From assembly GCA_041920215.1 (NCBI GenBank), contig JAYRSJ010000023.1:1-64000 (forward strand): DNA of 64,000 nucleotides. The letters are read 5' to 3'. The notes beneath the pieces are model-generated. The model made no database searches. It had not been told where the DNA came from and was given only the letters and a program-made list of their open reading frames with translations. The position numbers were made by a program, and so were the translations under genes. Numbering within the stretch: the stretch's first letter is position 1; every line of letters begins with the position of its first letter. Source of the DNA: JAYRSJ01 sp041920215. Lineage in GTDB: Bacteria; Pseudomonadota; Gammaproteobacteria; Burkholderiales; Burkholderiaceae_C. Shown piece after piece: positions 25,300 through 33,111 of this stretch.

Positions 25300-27018
25300 A
25301 TGCCCGACCGCAGCGATATCTTGTGGTTCAAGCGCCAGTTCCAGGCCCGCATCGTGCCGGCGCTGGCCGGCACGCCGCTGACGGTGGACATGATCTGCGC
25401 GATCGCCTGCCAGGAGACCGGCGCGATCTGGTCGCTGCTGCGCAGAAAAGGCCTCGGCACAGCCAGGGTGCTGGCCCTGTGCGTGGGCGATACGCTAGAC
25501 GCGGACAAGGGCCGGCGCGCCTTTCCGCAGACCCGTGCCGAGCTGCTGGCCCGACCCGGCGGCGCGCAGATGTTCGCGATCGCCCACCAGGCCCTGGTCG
25601 ACATGGCCGAGCATGTGCCCGGCTTCGCCGCGGTGGCCCGGCGGCCGCACAAGTTCTGCCATGGCTTCGGCATCTTCCAGCGCGATCTGCAGTTCTTTCT
25701 GAGCGACCCCGACTACTTCCTGCAGCGCCGCTACGAGGACTTCGACGCTGCGCTGGCGATGGCGATGGAGGAACTGCGGCGCGGGCTGCGCAAGCTGGGC
25801 TTCGAGCAGCGCAGCTCGCTCAGCGATCTGGAGCTGGCCGCCGTGGGCATCACCTACAACACCGGCGGCTTCAAGCCGGCCAAGGGGCTCAGGCAGGGGC
25901 ATTTCAACGGCACGCAGTTCTATGGCGAGGCCTTGTTCGATTTTCTGCGCCTGTCGCAGACCGTGGCCCTGCCGCAGGAGCCCGCGCTGCTGCTCACGCC
26001 GGCGCCCGGCCAGGCCATCCTGCCGCTGCCCAGCCAGCCCACGGCCAGCGGTCCGCGCATGCGGGTCAAGACCCTGGACAACATCCTGCGCCTGCGCAGC
26101 GCGCCCGAGATCAGCACGCCCCTCACCGCCAATGTCATCGCCCAGATGCCGGACGGCCATCCAGTGCGCGCCATCAGCGGCCGGGCGGTGAACGGTTTCA
26201 TCGAGATCGAGACCAGCCTCAATGGCGCGCTGCTGCGTGGCTTTGCCTCGGCCCGGCTGCTGCAGCGCGAGCCCGAGGCGGTCGCGGCGGACGAGCCGCT
26301 GGACCTGCTGCTGCCGGCGCCGACGCTGCCCAGCGAGGGCATCGTCGCGGTGTGGATGCCGCGCAAGCCTGGCCGCATCACCCGGCGCAGCGAGCCTGCT
26401 GGCGCGCATTCGCTCAACGAGACCGGCCAGCCGGGCCGGCACGGCCGCAGTGCCGCCGAGCTGCGCGAGGAACTGGCCCGCATCATCGACTGGCTGGCGG
26501 TGGACGAACCCGGCCATCTGCGCTATCAGCCACGCCAGGGCCTGAGCTTCTGCAATATCTACGCGCACGATTACTGCCATCTGGCCGGCGCCTATCTGCC
26601 GCGGGTCTGGTGGACCCCGCCGGCCCTGCTGGCCCTGGCCCAGGGGCAGGTGGTGGCGCCCTTGATCGGCAACACGATCGGCGAACTCAGGGCCAACGAT
26701 CTGTTCCGCTGGCTGGCCGAGCAGGGGCCACGCTTCGGCTGGCGCCAGACCGGCACGCTCAGCAAGCTGCAGCAGGCCGCCAACCAGGGCGCGGTGGCGC
26801 TGATCTGTGCCCGGCGCAAGGAGGACGGGCGCTCGGGCCATATCGTTGCGGTAGTGCCCGAAACCCCAGAGCACGCGGCCCGCCGCGACAGCGGCGGCGC
26901 GGTGATCGCTCCGCTGCAAAGCCAGGCCGGAAGCAGCAACTTCCGCTATGGCACAGGCCGGGCGCGCTGGTGGCAGGGCGAGGAATTTGCCGACAGCGCC
27001 TTCTGGATCCATGCCTGA
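25300..27018 (+). CDS. Two-domain cell-wall hydrolase-like protein without signal peptide
   Basis: A 572-residue protein. The first 215 residues look lysozyme-like: a helix AIACQETGAIWSLL with a candidate catalytic Glu, then HGFGIFQRD and GITYNTGGFKPA. The middle (about 255-335) resembles an SH3-like cell-wall-binding module. The end (about 385-572) has LSFCNIYAHDYCHL and SGHIVAVVP, consistent with a CHAP/NlpC-like Cys-His amidase. AGGAG precedes the ATG. No N-terminal signal peptide or membrane segment is seen, so export would need another route. The neighbours give no clue. Peptidoglycan cleavage is inferred from motifs only. Confidence 0.6.
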   Translation: MPDRSDILWFKRQFQARIVPALAGTPLTVDMICAIACQETGAIWSLLRRKGLGTARVLALCVGDTLDADKGRRAFPQTRAELLARPGGAQMFAIAHQALVDMAEHVPGFAAVARRPHKFCHGFGIFQRDLQFFLSDPDYFLQRRYEDFDAALAMAMEELRRGLRKLGFEQRSSLSDLELAAVGITYNTGGFKPAKGLRQGHFNGTQFYGEALFDFLRLSQTVALPQEPALLLTPAPGQAILPLPSQPTASGPRMRVKTLDNILRLRSAPEISTPLTANVIAQMPDGHPVRAISGRAVNGFIEIETSLNGALLRGFASARLLQREPEAVAADEPLDLLLPAPTLPSEGIVAVWMPRKPGRITRRSEPAGAHSLNETGQPGRHGRSAAELREELARIIDWLAVDEPGHLRYQPRQGLSFCNIYAHDYCHLAGAYLPRVWWTPPALLALAQGQVVAPLIGNTIGELRANDLFRWLAEQGPRFGWRQTGTLSKLQQAANQGAVALICARRKEDGRSGHIVAVVPETPEHAARRDSGGAVIAPLQSQAGSSNFRYGTGRARWWQGEEFADSAFWIHA

Positions 27019-27394
27019 ACCCCCGGCGATCAGCCCTGTTGACAAGGCTGGGGACAGTTCTTGCGCAAACCATGGCTTATCCACAGGCGCGGGCCTGCGC
27101 GCCAAGTTGTTGTAGCTCGGCCAGCCTGCAACAAGACCGGGCACCCACATGCTTGGGCCCAGGCCATGTGCTTGTCAGGCTTGGACTTTTCCGGCTTGTC
27201 CACAGGCAAGACCTGCCCCTACTACGACTACCACTATGAGATCTCAAACCTATGCTGACGCATGTGGAAGACCGTTTCGGGCCTCCGTTCCCGATTGATT
27301 TGCCCGGCTGAGCCGGCCAGCGGCGCGCGCCGCACGGTCCTGCATGTCAAACTGTCGGCCCGTTGCAGCGCAGCGCTGGCGCTGACGGCCCCTC
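27019..27394. other. Intergenic region upstream of queD with origin-like element 1
   Basis: This 376-bp gap has no gene. It contains a perfect DnaA box TTATCCACA (27077-27085) and a second box TTGTCCACA (27196-27204). After a 14-nt GC-rich spacer come triplets CTA CTA CGA CTA CCA CTA (27219-27236). Box, GC-rich gap and CTA-type triplets (complement of DnaA-trios) form the described basal unwinding layout of bacterial origins. The block 27172-27236 recurs downstream of queE in the same orientation. Alternatives are a DnaA-regulated promoter or a titration site. Confidence 0.55.
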
Positions 27395-28510
27395 ATGAGC
27401 CAGACATCACCCTCCACCCTCCACACCGCCTCCGCCGGTTTTGAATCGGCCTGCCAGATCCCCGGGCTGCCGCTGAACCACCGCAGCCATGGCCTGCATG
27501 GCCATAGCTATTTCGCCACCGTGCGCAGCCAGCTGCCGCGCGGCTGGGCGCCGTTCGAGGGGGGCGAGGTCGAGGCGTTGCGGCGTCGGCTGGAGCAGGC
27601 GGTGGCCCCGCTGGACCACGCGCTGCTGAACCGCCATGTGGCCGAGCCCACCGACGAAAACCTGGCGCGCTGGATACGTCAGCGCCTGCAGACCGAGTTC
27701 GAGGTGCCCGGTATTCAGCAGGTGGGCATACAGAGCACCGCGCACAGCGGGGTGGACCTGGACGCCGGCGGCCAGGCCCATGTCTGGCGTCGCTACCGTT
27801 TCCAGGCCGCCCACCAGCTGCCCCATGTGCCGCTGGGCCATAAATGCGGCCGCATGCATGGCCATGGCTTCGAGGTCATCGTCCATGCCAACCAGGATCT
27901 GGGCGAGCGCGATCTGAGCCTGGACTACGACCATCTGGACGAGCTCTGGGCGCCCTTCCACGCCCAGCTGAACTACCACTGCCTCAACGAGATCGAAGGG
28001 CTGGCCAATCCGACCAGCGAGATCATCTCGTCCTGGCTGTGGGAGCGGCTCAAGCCGCAGCTGCCCGAGCTGTCCTGGCTGACCGTCTACGAGACCGGCT
28101 CCTGCGGCGCCAATTTCAATGGCCAGCACTACCGCATCTGGAAGGAGCTGACGCTGGACAGCGCGATACGGCTGAAGGCCGCGCCCGAGGGCAGCCCGCT
28201 GCGCGGCATTCATGGCCACACCTATACCTTGCGCTTGCATCTGAGCGCACCGCTGGATGCGCTGCATGGCTGGACGGTGGACTTCGGCGATGTGAAGACC
28301 CTGTTCGATCCGATCTTCAAGGCCATCGACCACCGGCCGCTGTACGAGATTGCCGATCTGCCCGATGGCGATGCCGCCAGCCTGGCGGCCTGGGTGCTGG
28401 CCAAGGGCCGGGCGGTGCTGCCGCAGCTGGACCGGGTGGACATCTACGAAACCCGTGGCTCGGGCGCCATCGTCAGCGCCACGGCCTCGCAGGAACTGAT
28501 CCCCGTCTGA
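27395..28510 (+). CDS. queD: 6-carboxy-tetrahydropterin synthase, three-domain fusion
   Basis: QueD turns dihydroneopterin triphosphate into 6-carboxytetrahydropterin for queuosine synthesis. This 371-residue protein is three times the usual length and carries three PTPS-like repeats. Repeat 2 (about 130-245) is complete: FQAAHQL, HKCGRMHGHG (zinc His residues plus catalytic Cys) and a later VYETGSCGANF. Repeat 1 has HRSHGLHGHSY but lacks the AAH His and the Cys. Repeat 3 has RGIHGHTY and VDFGDVK but also lacks them. Only the middle unit should be catalytic. It is followed after 7 bp by queE. Confidence 0.88.
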   Translation: MSQTSPSTLHTASAGFESACQIPGLPLNHRSHGLHGHSYFATVRSQLPRGWAPFEGGEVEALRRRLEQAVAPLDHALLNRHVAEPTDENLARWIRQRLQTEFEVPGIQQVGIQSTAHSGVDLDAGGQAHVWRRYRFQAAHQLPHVPLGHKCGRMHGHGFEVIVHANQDLGERDLSLDYDHLDELWAPFHAQLNYHCLNEIEGLANPTSEIISSWLWERLKPQLPELSWLTVYETGSCGANFNGQHYRIWKELTLDSAIRLKAAPEGSPLRGIHGHTYTLRLHLSAPLDALHGWTVDFGDVKTLFDPIFKAIDHRPLYEIADLPDGDAASLAAWVLAKGRAVLPQLDRVDIYETRGSGAIVSATASQELIPV

Positions 28511-28517
28511 GGCCGCC

Positions 28518-29147
28518 ATGAGCTATGCAGTGAAGGAAATGTTCTACACCCTGCAGGGCGAGGGTGCCCAGGCGGGTCGTGCGGCGGTGTTCTGCCGCTT
28601 CGCCGGCTGCAATCTGTGGAGCGGCCGCGAGCAGGACCGGGCCGGCGCCGTCTGCAGCTTTTGCGACACCGATTTCGTCGGCACCGATGGTCAGGGAGGC
28701 GGCAAGTTCGCGACGGCGACCGAGCTGGCCGCCGCGGTGGCCGGGCTCTGGCCCGGCGGCGGCAAGCCCCTGGTGGTATGCACCGGCGGCGAGCCGCTGC
28801 TGCAGCTGGACGAGGCCCTGATCGAGGCCCTGCATGCGCGCGGCTTCGAGATCGCGGTCGAGACCAATGGCACCCAGCCGGCGCCGCCAGGGCTGGACTG
28901 GATCTGCGTCAGCCCCAAGGCCGATGCCGAGCTGCTGCTGACCCGTGGCGATGAGCTCAAGCTGGTCTATCCCCAGCCGCTGGCGCCGCCCGAGCGCTTC
29001 GCCGCGCTCGACTTCCGGCATTTCTTTCTGCAGCCCATGGACTCGCTGCTGCAGAAGCAGCACACCCGCGACGCGGTGGCCTATTGCATGGCGCATCCGC
29101 AATGGCGGCTGTCGGTGCAGATGCACAAGGTGGTGGGCATCGAGTAG
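28518..29147 (+). CDS. queE: 7-carboxy-7-deazaguanine synthase
   Basis: A 209-residue radical SAM enzyme converting 6-carboxytetrahydropterin to 7-carboxy-7-deazaguanine. The cluster-binding motif is C-x14-C-x2-C (first Cys in FAGCNLW, then CSFC), the expanded spacing typical of one QueE class, rather than CxxxCxxC. FYTLQGEGAQAGRAAVF at the start and CTGGEPLLQ in the middle match the family. It forms an operon with queD. queC and queF are not in the window. The downstream gap carries origin-like element 2. Confidence 0.93.
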   Translation: MSYAVKEMFYTLQGEGAQAGRAAVFCRFAGCNLWSGREQDRAGAVCSFCDTDFVGTDGQGGGKFATATELAAAVAGLWPGGGKPLVVCTGGEPLLQLDEALIEALHARGFEIAVETNGTQPAPPGLDWICVSPKADAELLLTRGDELKLVYPQPLAPPERFAALDFRHFFLQPMDSLLQKQHTRDAVAYCMAHPQWRLSVQMHKVVGIE

Positions 29148-29391
29148 ACGGAACAGATCGGCTGTGCACAAGGCTGTGGAGAAATTTTGAACAAGTCCAG
29201 GCTTGTCCACAGCGCTGGCGCTGAGAGACGAGTTGTTCGCACCGGGCAGCCGCGGCATACGCAGACCGCCCACAGCTCTTTGCAGGCCGCAAGGCCTTGT
29301 CAGTCCAGGGCTTTTGCGGCTTGTCCACAGCCGGCCCGGCCCTCTACTACGGCTACCAGACTATTGATCAAGAAGTTCTTGGAATACCGAG
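29148..29391. other. Intergenic region downstream of queE with origin-like element 2
   Basis: This 244-bp gap holds box-like sites TTGTGCACA (29163-29171, minus), TTCTCCACA (29175-29183, minus), TTGTCCACA (29203-29211, plus) and TTGTCCACA (29321-29329, plus). The last is followed, after 14 nt of GC-rich sequence, by CTA CTA CGG CTA CCA and a final CTA (29344-29363), then the AT-rich ATTGATCAAGAAG. Box-to-triplet spacing equals that of element 1. This copy has more boxes and a better AT-rich exit, so it is the stronger origin candidate. Confidence 0.6.
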
Positions 29392-29700
29392 ATGGACATC
29401 GCCCTGCTGCAGCAAAGGCTGCGTGACTTTGCCGCGGCCCGCCACTGGCAGCCCTATCAGACGCCCAAGAACCTGGCGATGGCCATGGTGGTGGAGGCGG
29501 CCGAGCTGGTCGAGATCTTCCAGTGGCTGACGCCGGAACAGTCGCAGCAGCTCGGGGAGGCCGAGCGCGTCCATCTGGGCGAGGAGATCGCCGATGTGAT
29601 GCTCTATCTGCTGCAGATTGCCGACCACAGCGGCGTGGACATCGAGGCGGCGGTGGAGCGCAAGCTGGCCCTCAACGCGATCAAGCATCCGGCTCCATGA
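29392..29700 (+). CDS. MazG-like nucleotide pyrophosphohydrolase
   Basis: A 102-residue protein of the all-alpha NTP pyrophosphatase fold. KNLAMAMVVEAAELVEIFQW supplies the ExxE pair and LGEEIADVMLYLLQIAD the ExxD pair that bind magnesium. The length suits the RS21-C6/dCTPase-like branch, which cleaves non-canonical or excess NTPs or dNTPs. It overlaps the following exonuclease gene by ATGA. The segment just upstream is origin-like element 2, so its promoter is embedded there. Confidence 0.88.
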   Translation: MDIALLQQRLRDFAAARHWQPYQTPKNLAMAMVVEAAELVEIFQWLTPEQSQQLGEAERVHLGEEIADVMLYLLQIADHSGVDIEAAVERKLALNAIKHPAP

Positions 29701-30353
29701 GCAGCGGCCAGCGCATCGCGGTGATTGACTTCGAGACCACCGGCCTGCCGCCGGGTGGCGGCGGCCGTGCCACCGAGATTGCGGCGGTGCTGGTGGAGAA
29801 CGGCCGGGTGGTGGACCGCTATGCCAGCCTGATGAAGAGCGGCGCCTGGGTGCCGCCCTTCATCGAACAGCTGACCGGCATCAGCAACGCGATGCTGGCC
29901 GAGGCGCCGGCTGCAGCGCAGGTGATGGCCGAGGTCGGCGAGTTCACCCGCGGCCTGCCGCTGGTGGCGCATAACGCGGCCTTCGACCGCGGCTTCTGGC
30001 TGCACGAGCGGCTGCTGGCCGGGCTGGCGCCCGACCCGGCCCATGAGTTCGCCTGTACCGTGCTGCTGTCGCGCCGTCTCTACCCGGAGGCTGCCAACTG
30101 CAAGCTGGGCACCTTGGCGCAGTTCCACCGCCTGCCCGATATGGGGCGGGCTCACCGCGCGCTGGCCGATGCGCAGACCACCGCGGCGCTGCTGCTGCGC
30201 CTGCAGGCCGATCTGCGCGAGCGTTATGCGGCCGAGCTGGGCGCGCTGCCGGTCAGCCATGCGCTGCTGGCCCGTCTGCAGCGCGCCTCCAAGACCGCGC
30301 TGAAGCGCTGTGTGCAGGACTGGGCCGGGGCCGCGGCGCCAGCCGGGGCTTAA
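29697..30353 (+). CDS. DnaQ-like 3'-5' exonuclease
   Basis: A 218-residue protein with the DEDDh exonuclease motifs. Exo I is VIDFETTGLPPG, Exo II is LVAHNAAFDRGF and Exo III is RAHRALADAQTT (His and Asp). It resembles the epsilon subunit of polymerase III but lacks a clear polymerase-binding tail, so it is probably a stand-alone proofreading or repair exonuclease. It is translationally coupled to the MazG-like gene, giving a nucleotide-quality pair. Confidence 0.88.
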   Translation: MSSGQRIAVIDFETTGLPPGGGGRATEIAAVLVENGRVVDRYASLMKSGAWVPPFIEQLTGISNAMLAEAPAAAQVMAEVGEFTRGLPLVAHNAAFDRGFWLHERLLAGLAPDPAHEFACTVLLSRRLYPEAANCKLGTLAQFHRLPDMGRAHRALADAQTTAALLLRLQADLRERYAAELGALPVSHALLARLQRASKTALKRCVQDWAGAAAPAGA

Positions 30354-30449
30354 AAAAACAGCGCTGTCAAGGGCGTGATTTCGCGCGTTTGACGCGGACA
30401 ATTCCGCCCTTTCGTTCTTTCGTTTCTCTGTTCGCGCTGATTGATCCCT

Positions 30450-30971
30450 ATGTCGAGTATCCAGGTTCGTCCGGCCACCCTGCGTGATGCCAAAGCCATT
30501 GCCGAGATTCATGTTGCAGCCTGGCAGGACGCCTACAAGGGCCTGCTGCCCGATGCCACGCTGGAGACCTTGTCGGTGCAGAAGCGTCAGGCCTACTGGC
30601 GCGAAGCCATCGACCATTGCGAGCCGCAGGTGATGGTGGCGCATATCGACAACGAGATCATGGGCTTTGTCGGCTTCGACCGCTCGCGCGACAAGGGCAC
30701 GCCCTCGTCGACCGGCGAGATCTGGGCCCTGTATGCCAAGCCGGTGCACTGGGACAAGGGCGTGGGCCTGGCCCTGTGGGACGCGGCCCGCGACGGCTTG
30801 CAGGAAGAGGGCTGCATCAAGGTCACGCTGTGGACCTATCTGCGCAACGAGCGCGCGCTGCGCTTCTTCGAGTTGGCCGGCTTCAAGCGTGAGCAGGGCA
30901 GCCTCAAGACCACCGATGTGGGTGGCGGCGTGCGCCTGGAAGAGCTGCGCCTGCAACGCTCGCTGATGTAA
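30450..30971 (+). CDS. GNAT family N-acetyltransferase
   Basis: A 173-residue acetyltransferase. It begins IQVRPATLRDAKAIAEIHVAAWQDAYKGLLP, has the acetyl-CoA region around EIWALYAKPVHWDKGVGLALWDAA (a variant of the Q/RxxGxG/A loop) and ends with NERALRFFELAGFKRE. The substrate is unknown. The 96-bp upstream gap holds no recognised element. The AbrB-type gene follows after 17 bp. Confidence 0.87.
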   Translation: MSSIQVRPATLRDAKAIAEIHVAAWQDAYKGLLPDATLETLSVQKRQAYWREAIDHCEPQVMVAHIDNEIMGFVGFDRSRDKGTPSSTGEIWALYAKPVHWDKGVGLALWDAARDGLQEEGCIKVTLWTYLRNERALRFFELAGFKREQGSLKTTDVGGGVRLEELRLQRSLM

Positions 30972-30988
30972 GCGGGGGGCGCTTCGCC

Positions 30989-31288
30989 ATGAGCCAGGTG
31001 CTGGCCAAGCTGACGGCCAAGAACCAGCTGACCCTGCCCAAGAGCGTCACCACGCCGCTGGGCGAGGTCCAGTACTTCGAGGTGCAGAGCCGGGCCGGTC
31101 AGATCATCCTGACCCCGGTGCGCATCCAGCGCGGCGATGCGCTGCGGGCCAAGCTGGCCGAGCTGGCGCTGGACGAAAGCCAGCTCGACGCTGCGCTGGC
31201 GTTTGCCGAGACCCAGCCTTCAGCCGGCAAGGTGGCCGGGAAGAAGCCGGCAGTGCCGACCCGCAGGGCCGGTTCCAAGAAGCGATGA
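30989..31288 (+). CDS. AbrB/MazE-type antitoxin or regulator
   Basis: A 99-residue protein whose first half has the swapped-hairpin pattern LAKLTAKNQLTLPKSVTTPLGEVQYFEVQ of SpoVT/AbrB DNA-binding domains. The C-terminal half is helical and basic (GKKPAVPTRRAGSKKR). It overlaps the PIN-domain gene by ATGA, the typical order of an antitoxin-toxin pair. It should repress its own operon and neutralise the PIN protein. Confidence 0.75.
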   Translation: MSQVLAKLTAKNQLTLPKSVTTPLGEVQYFEVQSRAGQIILTPVRIQRGDALRAKLAELALDESQLDAALAFAETQPSAGKVAGKKPAVPTRRAGSKKR

Positions 31289-31761
31289 GCGCTGGCGCTG
31301 CGCGACGCCGGCCAGCCCGAGCGCCGGCCGCACCGGCGGTTGTCTTCGACCTGACCCTGTTGCTGCGCGCGCTGCTGCTGAGCGATACGGCGGCCAAGGC
31401 CTTGCGCCAGAGCTGGCAGCAGGGGCGCTGCCGGCCGCTGATCTGCACCGGTACCGCCGAGGGCCTGATGCGCGCGCTGCTGAGTCCGGGTCTGGGGCTG
31501 GACAAGGCCCAATGCCTGGAGCTGCTGGCCGATTTCCTGCCCTATGCCCAGGTGGTGCAGCTACCGGTGCGCGCCGGCGCCAGATCGGCGCGCCTGACCG
31601 GTCTGCAGCAGCAGGTGCTGAGACTGGCGAGGCAGGCGCCCGCGCAGCTGCTGGTCAGTGATAACCCCGAGATGAAGCGTTCGTTTGTGCGCAGTTCGTC
31701 AGCGGCAAAATCTGCCGGTTGCGAAATCATCGGCAGCGCGGAATTCTTGGCAGCTTTTTGA
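31285..31761 (+). CDS. PIN-domain putative toxin ribonuclease
   Basis: A 158-residue protein of the PIN family often labelled putative toxin component. Acidic residues in VVFDLTLLLRAL (Asp), GTAEGLMRALL (Glu) and LLVSDNPEM (Asp) match the metal-binding set. A basic, Ala-rich N-terminal extension of about 20 residues precedes the domain. Coupled to the upstream AbrB-type gene, it would be a type II toxin cleaving RNA. Its activity is inferred. Confidence 0.75.
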   Translation: MSAGAARRRPARAPAAPAVVFDLTLLLRALLLSDTAAKALRQSWQQGRCRPLICTGTAEGLMRALLSPGLGLDKAQCLELLADFLPYAQVVQLPVRAGARSARLTGLQQQVLRLARQAPAQLLVSDNPEMKRSFVRSSSAAKSAGCEIIGSAEFLAAF

Positions 31762-31799
31762 ATCAAACCGTCGCGGCGCTCTGCTAGATTGCTGGCGCT

Positions 31800-32018
31800 A
31801 TGAGTGGCAATTTCGACCGTTCGATTTCCAGTGGCATGTGGCGCGTGGTGTTCTACGAACGCCGCGGCATGCGCATAGAGATGGACAAGACCGGTCCCTG
31901 GCTGCCCAACAAGCGCTTGGCCCAGCAATGGGCTCATTGGTTCGGTGAGCAGGGTTACCACGTGGCCCTGCAGGACCAGACGGGCAGCATGGAAAAGCTC
32001 AGCCAGGGCCTGCCCTGA
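31800..32018 (+). CDS. Small conserved-type hypothetical protein
   Basis: A 72-residue protein (MSGNFDRSISSGMWRVVFYE... with MEKLSQGLP at the end) with several Trp and charged residues and no signal peptide. I do not recognise a family. It lies 38 bp after the PIN gene and is convergent with the first PEP-CTERM gene. Codon use resembles that of neighbours, so it is probably expressed. Confidence 0.55.
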   Translation: MSGNFDRSISSGMWRVVFYERRGMRIEMDKTGPWLPNKRLAQQWAHWFGEQGYHVALQDQTGSMEKLSQGLP

Positions 32019-32057
32019 GCTTGCGCCACGGCTGGGCCCGGGCAAGAACCCTGATAT

Positions 32058-32768
32058 TCAGCTGCGGCGACGGCGTGCGATGAAGCCGATGGCCGCCAGC
32101 CCGGCCAGCATCAGCGCATAGCTCTCGGGTTCGGGCACCGCACTGACGGTGCCGCTGAAGCTCACCATATCAAAGCGCCAGGTACCGCTGCTGCCGTAGC
32201 TGCTGCCGCTGGCTGCCGCCGCATAGCTGCCGCTGCCGGGCGCGAAGCTGGCCAGCACGCGCACCGCAAAGCTGGCGTTGTTGTCGGCGCCGCTGATGGC
32301 CGAGAAATCGTAGACATTGCTATTGGCCCAGACCGAACCCTCGGTGGCGGCGAAGCTGCCGAAGTTCACGAAGTTGACGCCGTCCAGGCTGTACTGGATG
32401 GTGGCATCACGGGCAGCGGTATTGCTGTGGCGCAGGTCGAAGCTCAGCTTGATGTCCTGGAAGCCCAGCGTCGAGAGGCTGAACTGCACGCCACGGCTGT
32501 TATTGCCCTGGCCCTGGGCCGCGAAGCTGCTGATGTTCCAACCGCTGTCATCGGTGACGATCGGATCGCTGGAGCCGCTGCCGCTGGCGAACGTGGCGGT
32601 CGTGCCGCCCACCAGGCTGGCCATGCCGCTGCCCACGCTGGCAACGAGGGTGCCGGTGCCGGTGCTGGCATCGGCCGGCGTGGAGTTGAAGTTCCACTGG
32701 GTGATGGTGTCGGCCTGGACGGCCAGCGGTGCGGCCAGGGCCAGCAGGAGCAGGGTTTTCTTGTTCAT
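32058..32768 (-). CDS. PEP-CTERM protein 1
   Basis: A 236-residue exported protein with a signal peptide (KKTLLLLALAAPLAVQA). The body is Ser/Gly/Asn-rich and low in Lys and Cys. The C-terminal sorting tail is VPEPESYALMLAGLAAIGFIARRRR: the PEP motif, one hydrophobic helix and an Arg cluster. Such proteins are processed by an exosortase and delivered to the surface or exopolysaccharide matrix. Motifs FDLRHSN, YSLDGVNFVNF and RVLASFAPGS are shared with PEP-CTERM protein 2. No exosortase gene is in this window. Confidence 0.92.
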   Translation of the reverse strand: MNKKTLLLLALAAPLAVQADTITQWNFNSTPADASTGTGTLVASVGSGMASLVGGTTATFASGSGSSDPIVTDDSGWNISSFAAQGQGNNSRGVQFSLSTLGFQDIKLSFDLRHSNTAARDATIQYSLDGVNFVNFGSFAATEGSVWANSNVYDFSAISGADNNASFAVRVLASFAPGSGSYAAAASGSSYGSSGTWRFDMVSFSGTVSAVPEPESYALMLAGLAAIGFIARRRRS

Positions 32769-32921
32769 GATGTGCGGGACTGGGTGTGCGGCATTGGTGC
32801 ATCGCAGTGTCGTCATGCCGCAAGGCGCACTGCCGGACCGGCCAGCCAGGCGGGCTAGAGGGTCCACCGCCACACTGTCGGCGGCGTGGCGCGGGGCGTC
32901 AACGTTTGCGCCTGCCCCTAT

Positions 32922-32937
32922 CCCCTTGTATGAGGGG
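32922..32937. promoter_or_regulatory. CCCC-N8-GGGG palindromic element upstream of PEP-CTERM 1
   Basis: CCCCTTGTATGAGGGG, 154 bp ahead of the gene. Read on the minus strand it matches the element upstream of PEP-CTERM 2 at 13 of 16 positions, including the block ACAAGGGG. A shared operator is inferred. Confidence 0.4.
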
Positions 32938-33036
32938 TCAGGTTTTTACCAGTCTGTGGGTATCAGCCGCTGAATCCTGCCGTCAGGCCTCGGTCTGGGC
33001 GGCCGGTTTGCGCAAACGGACTTGCTCCTGCCAGTG

Positions 33037-33066
33037 GCCAAGCCCCGCAGCGTTGCGGGGCTTGGC
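33037..33066 (-). terminator. Hairpin terminator of PEP-CTERM 2
   Basis: A perfect 13-bp stem (arms GCCAAGCCCCGCA and TGCGGGGCTTGGC) with a 4-nt loop, 46 bp after the stop codon. No T-run follows on the minus strand, so it may act with Rho or simply protect the mRNA 3' end. Confidence 0.55.
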
Positions 33067-33111
33067 GCACCGGTCAGGTGCGGGGCCAGGTCTTGCCGGC
33101 CCCGGTGCTAC

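Larger units (their letters stand above)
32769..33111. other. Intergenic region between the two PEP-CTERM genes
   Basis: A 343-bp gap without a credible gene. From left to right it holds the upstream region of PEP-CTERM 1, a CCCC/GGGG palindrome, the 12-bp palindrome GTTTGCGCAAAC (33006-33017) and the terminator hairpin of PEP-CTERM 2. Confidence 0.6.

Noticed and set aside
33006..33017. Palindrome GTTTGCGCAAAC, partly repeated at 27061 (TTGCGCAAAC)
   Set aside because: Short and GC-rich, and the contexts are unrelated. I could not tie it to a regulator, so it is mentioned only in the intergenic description.
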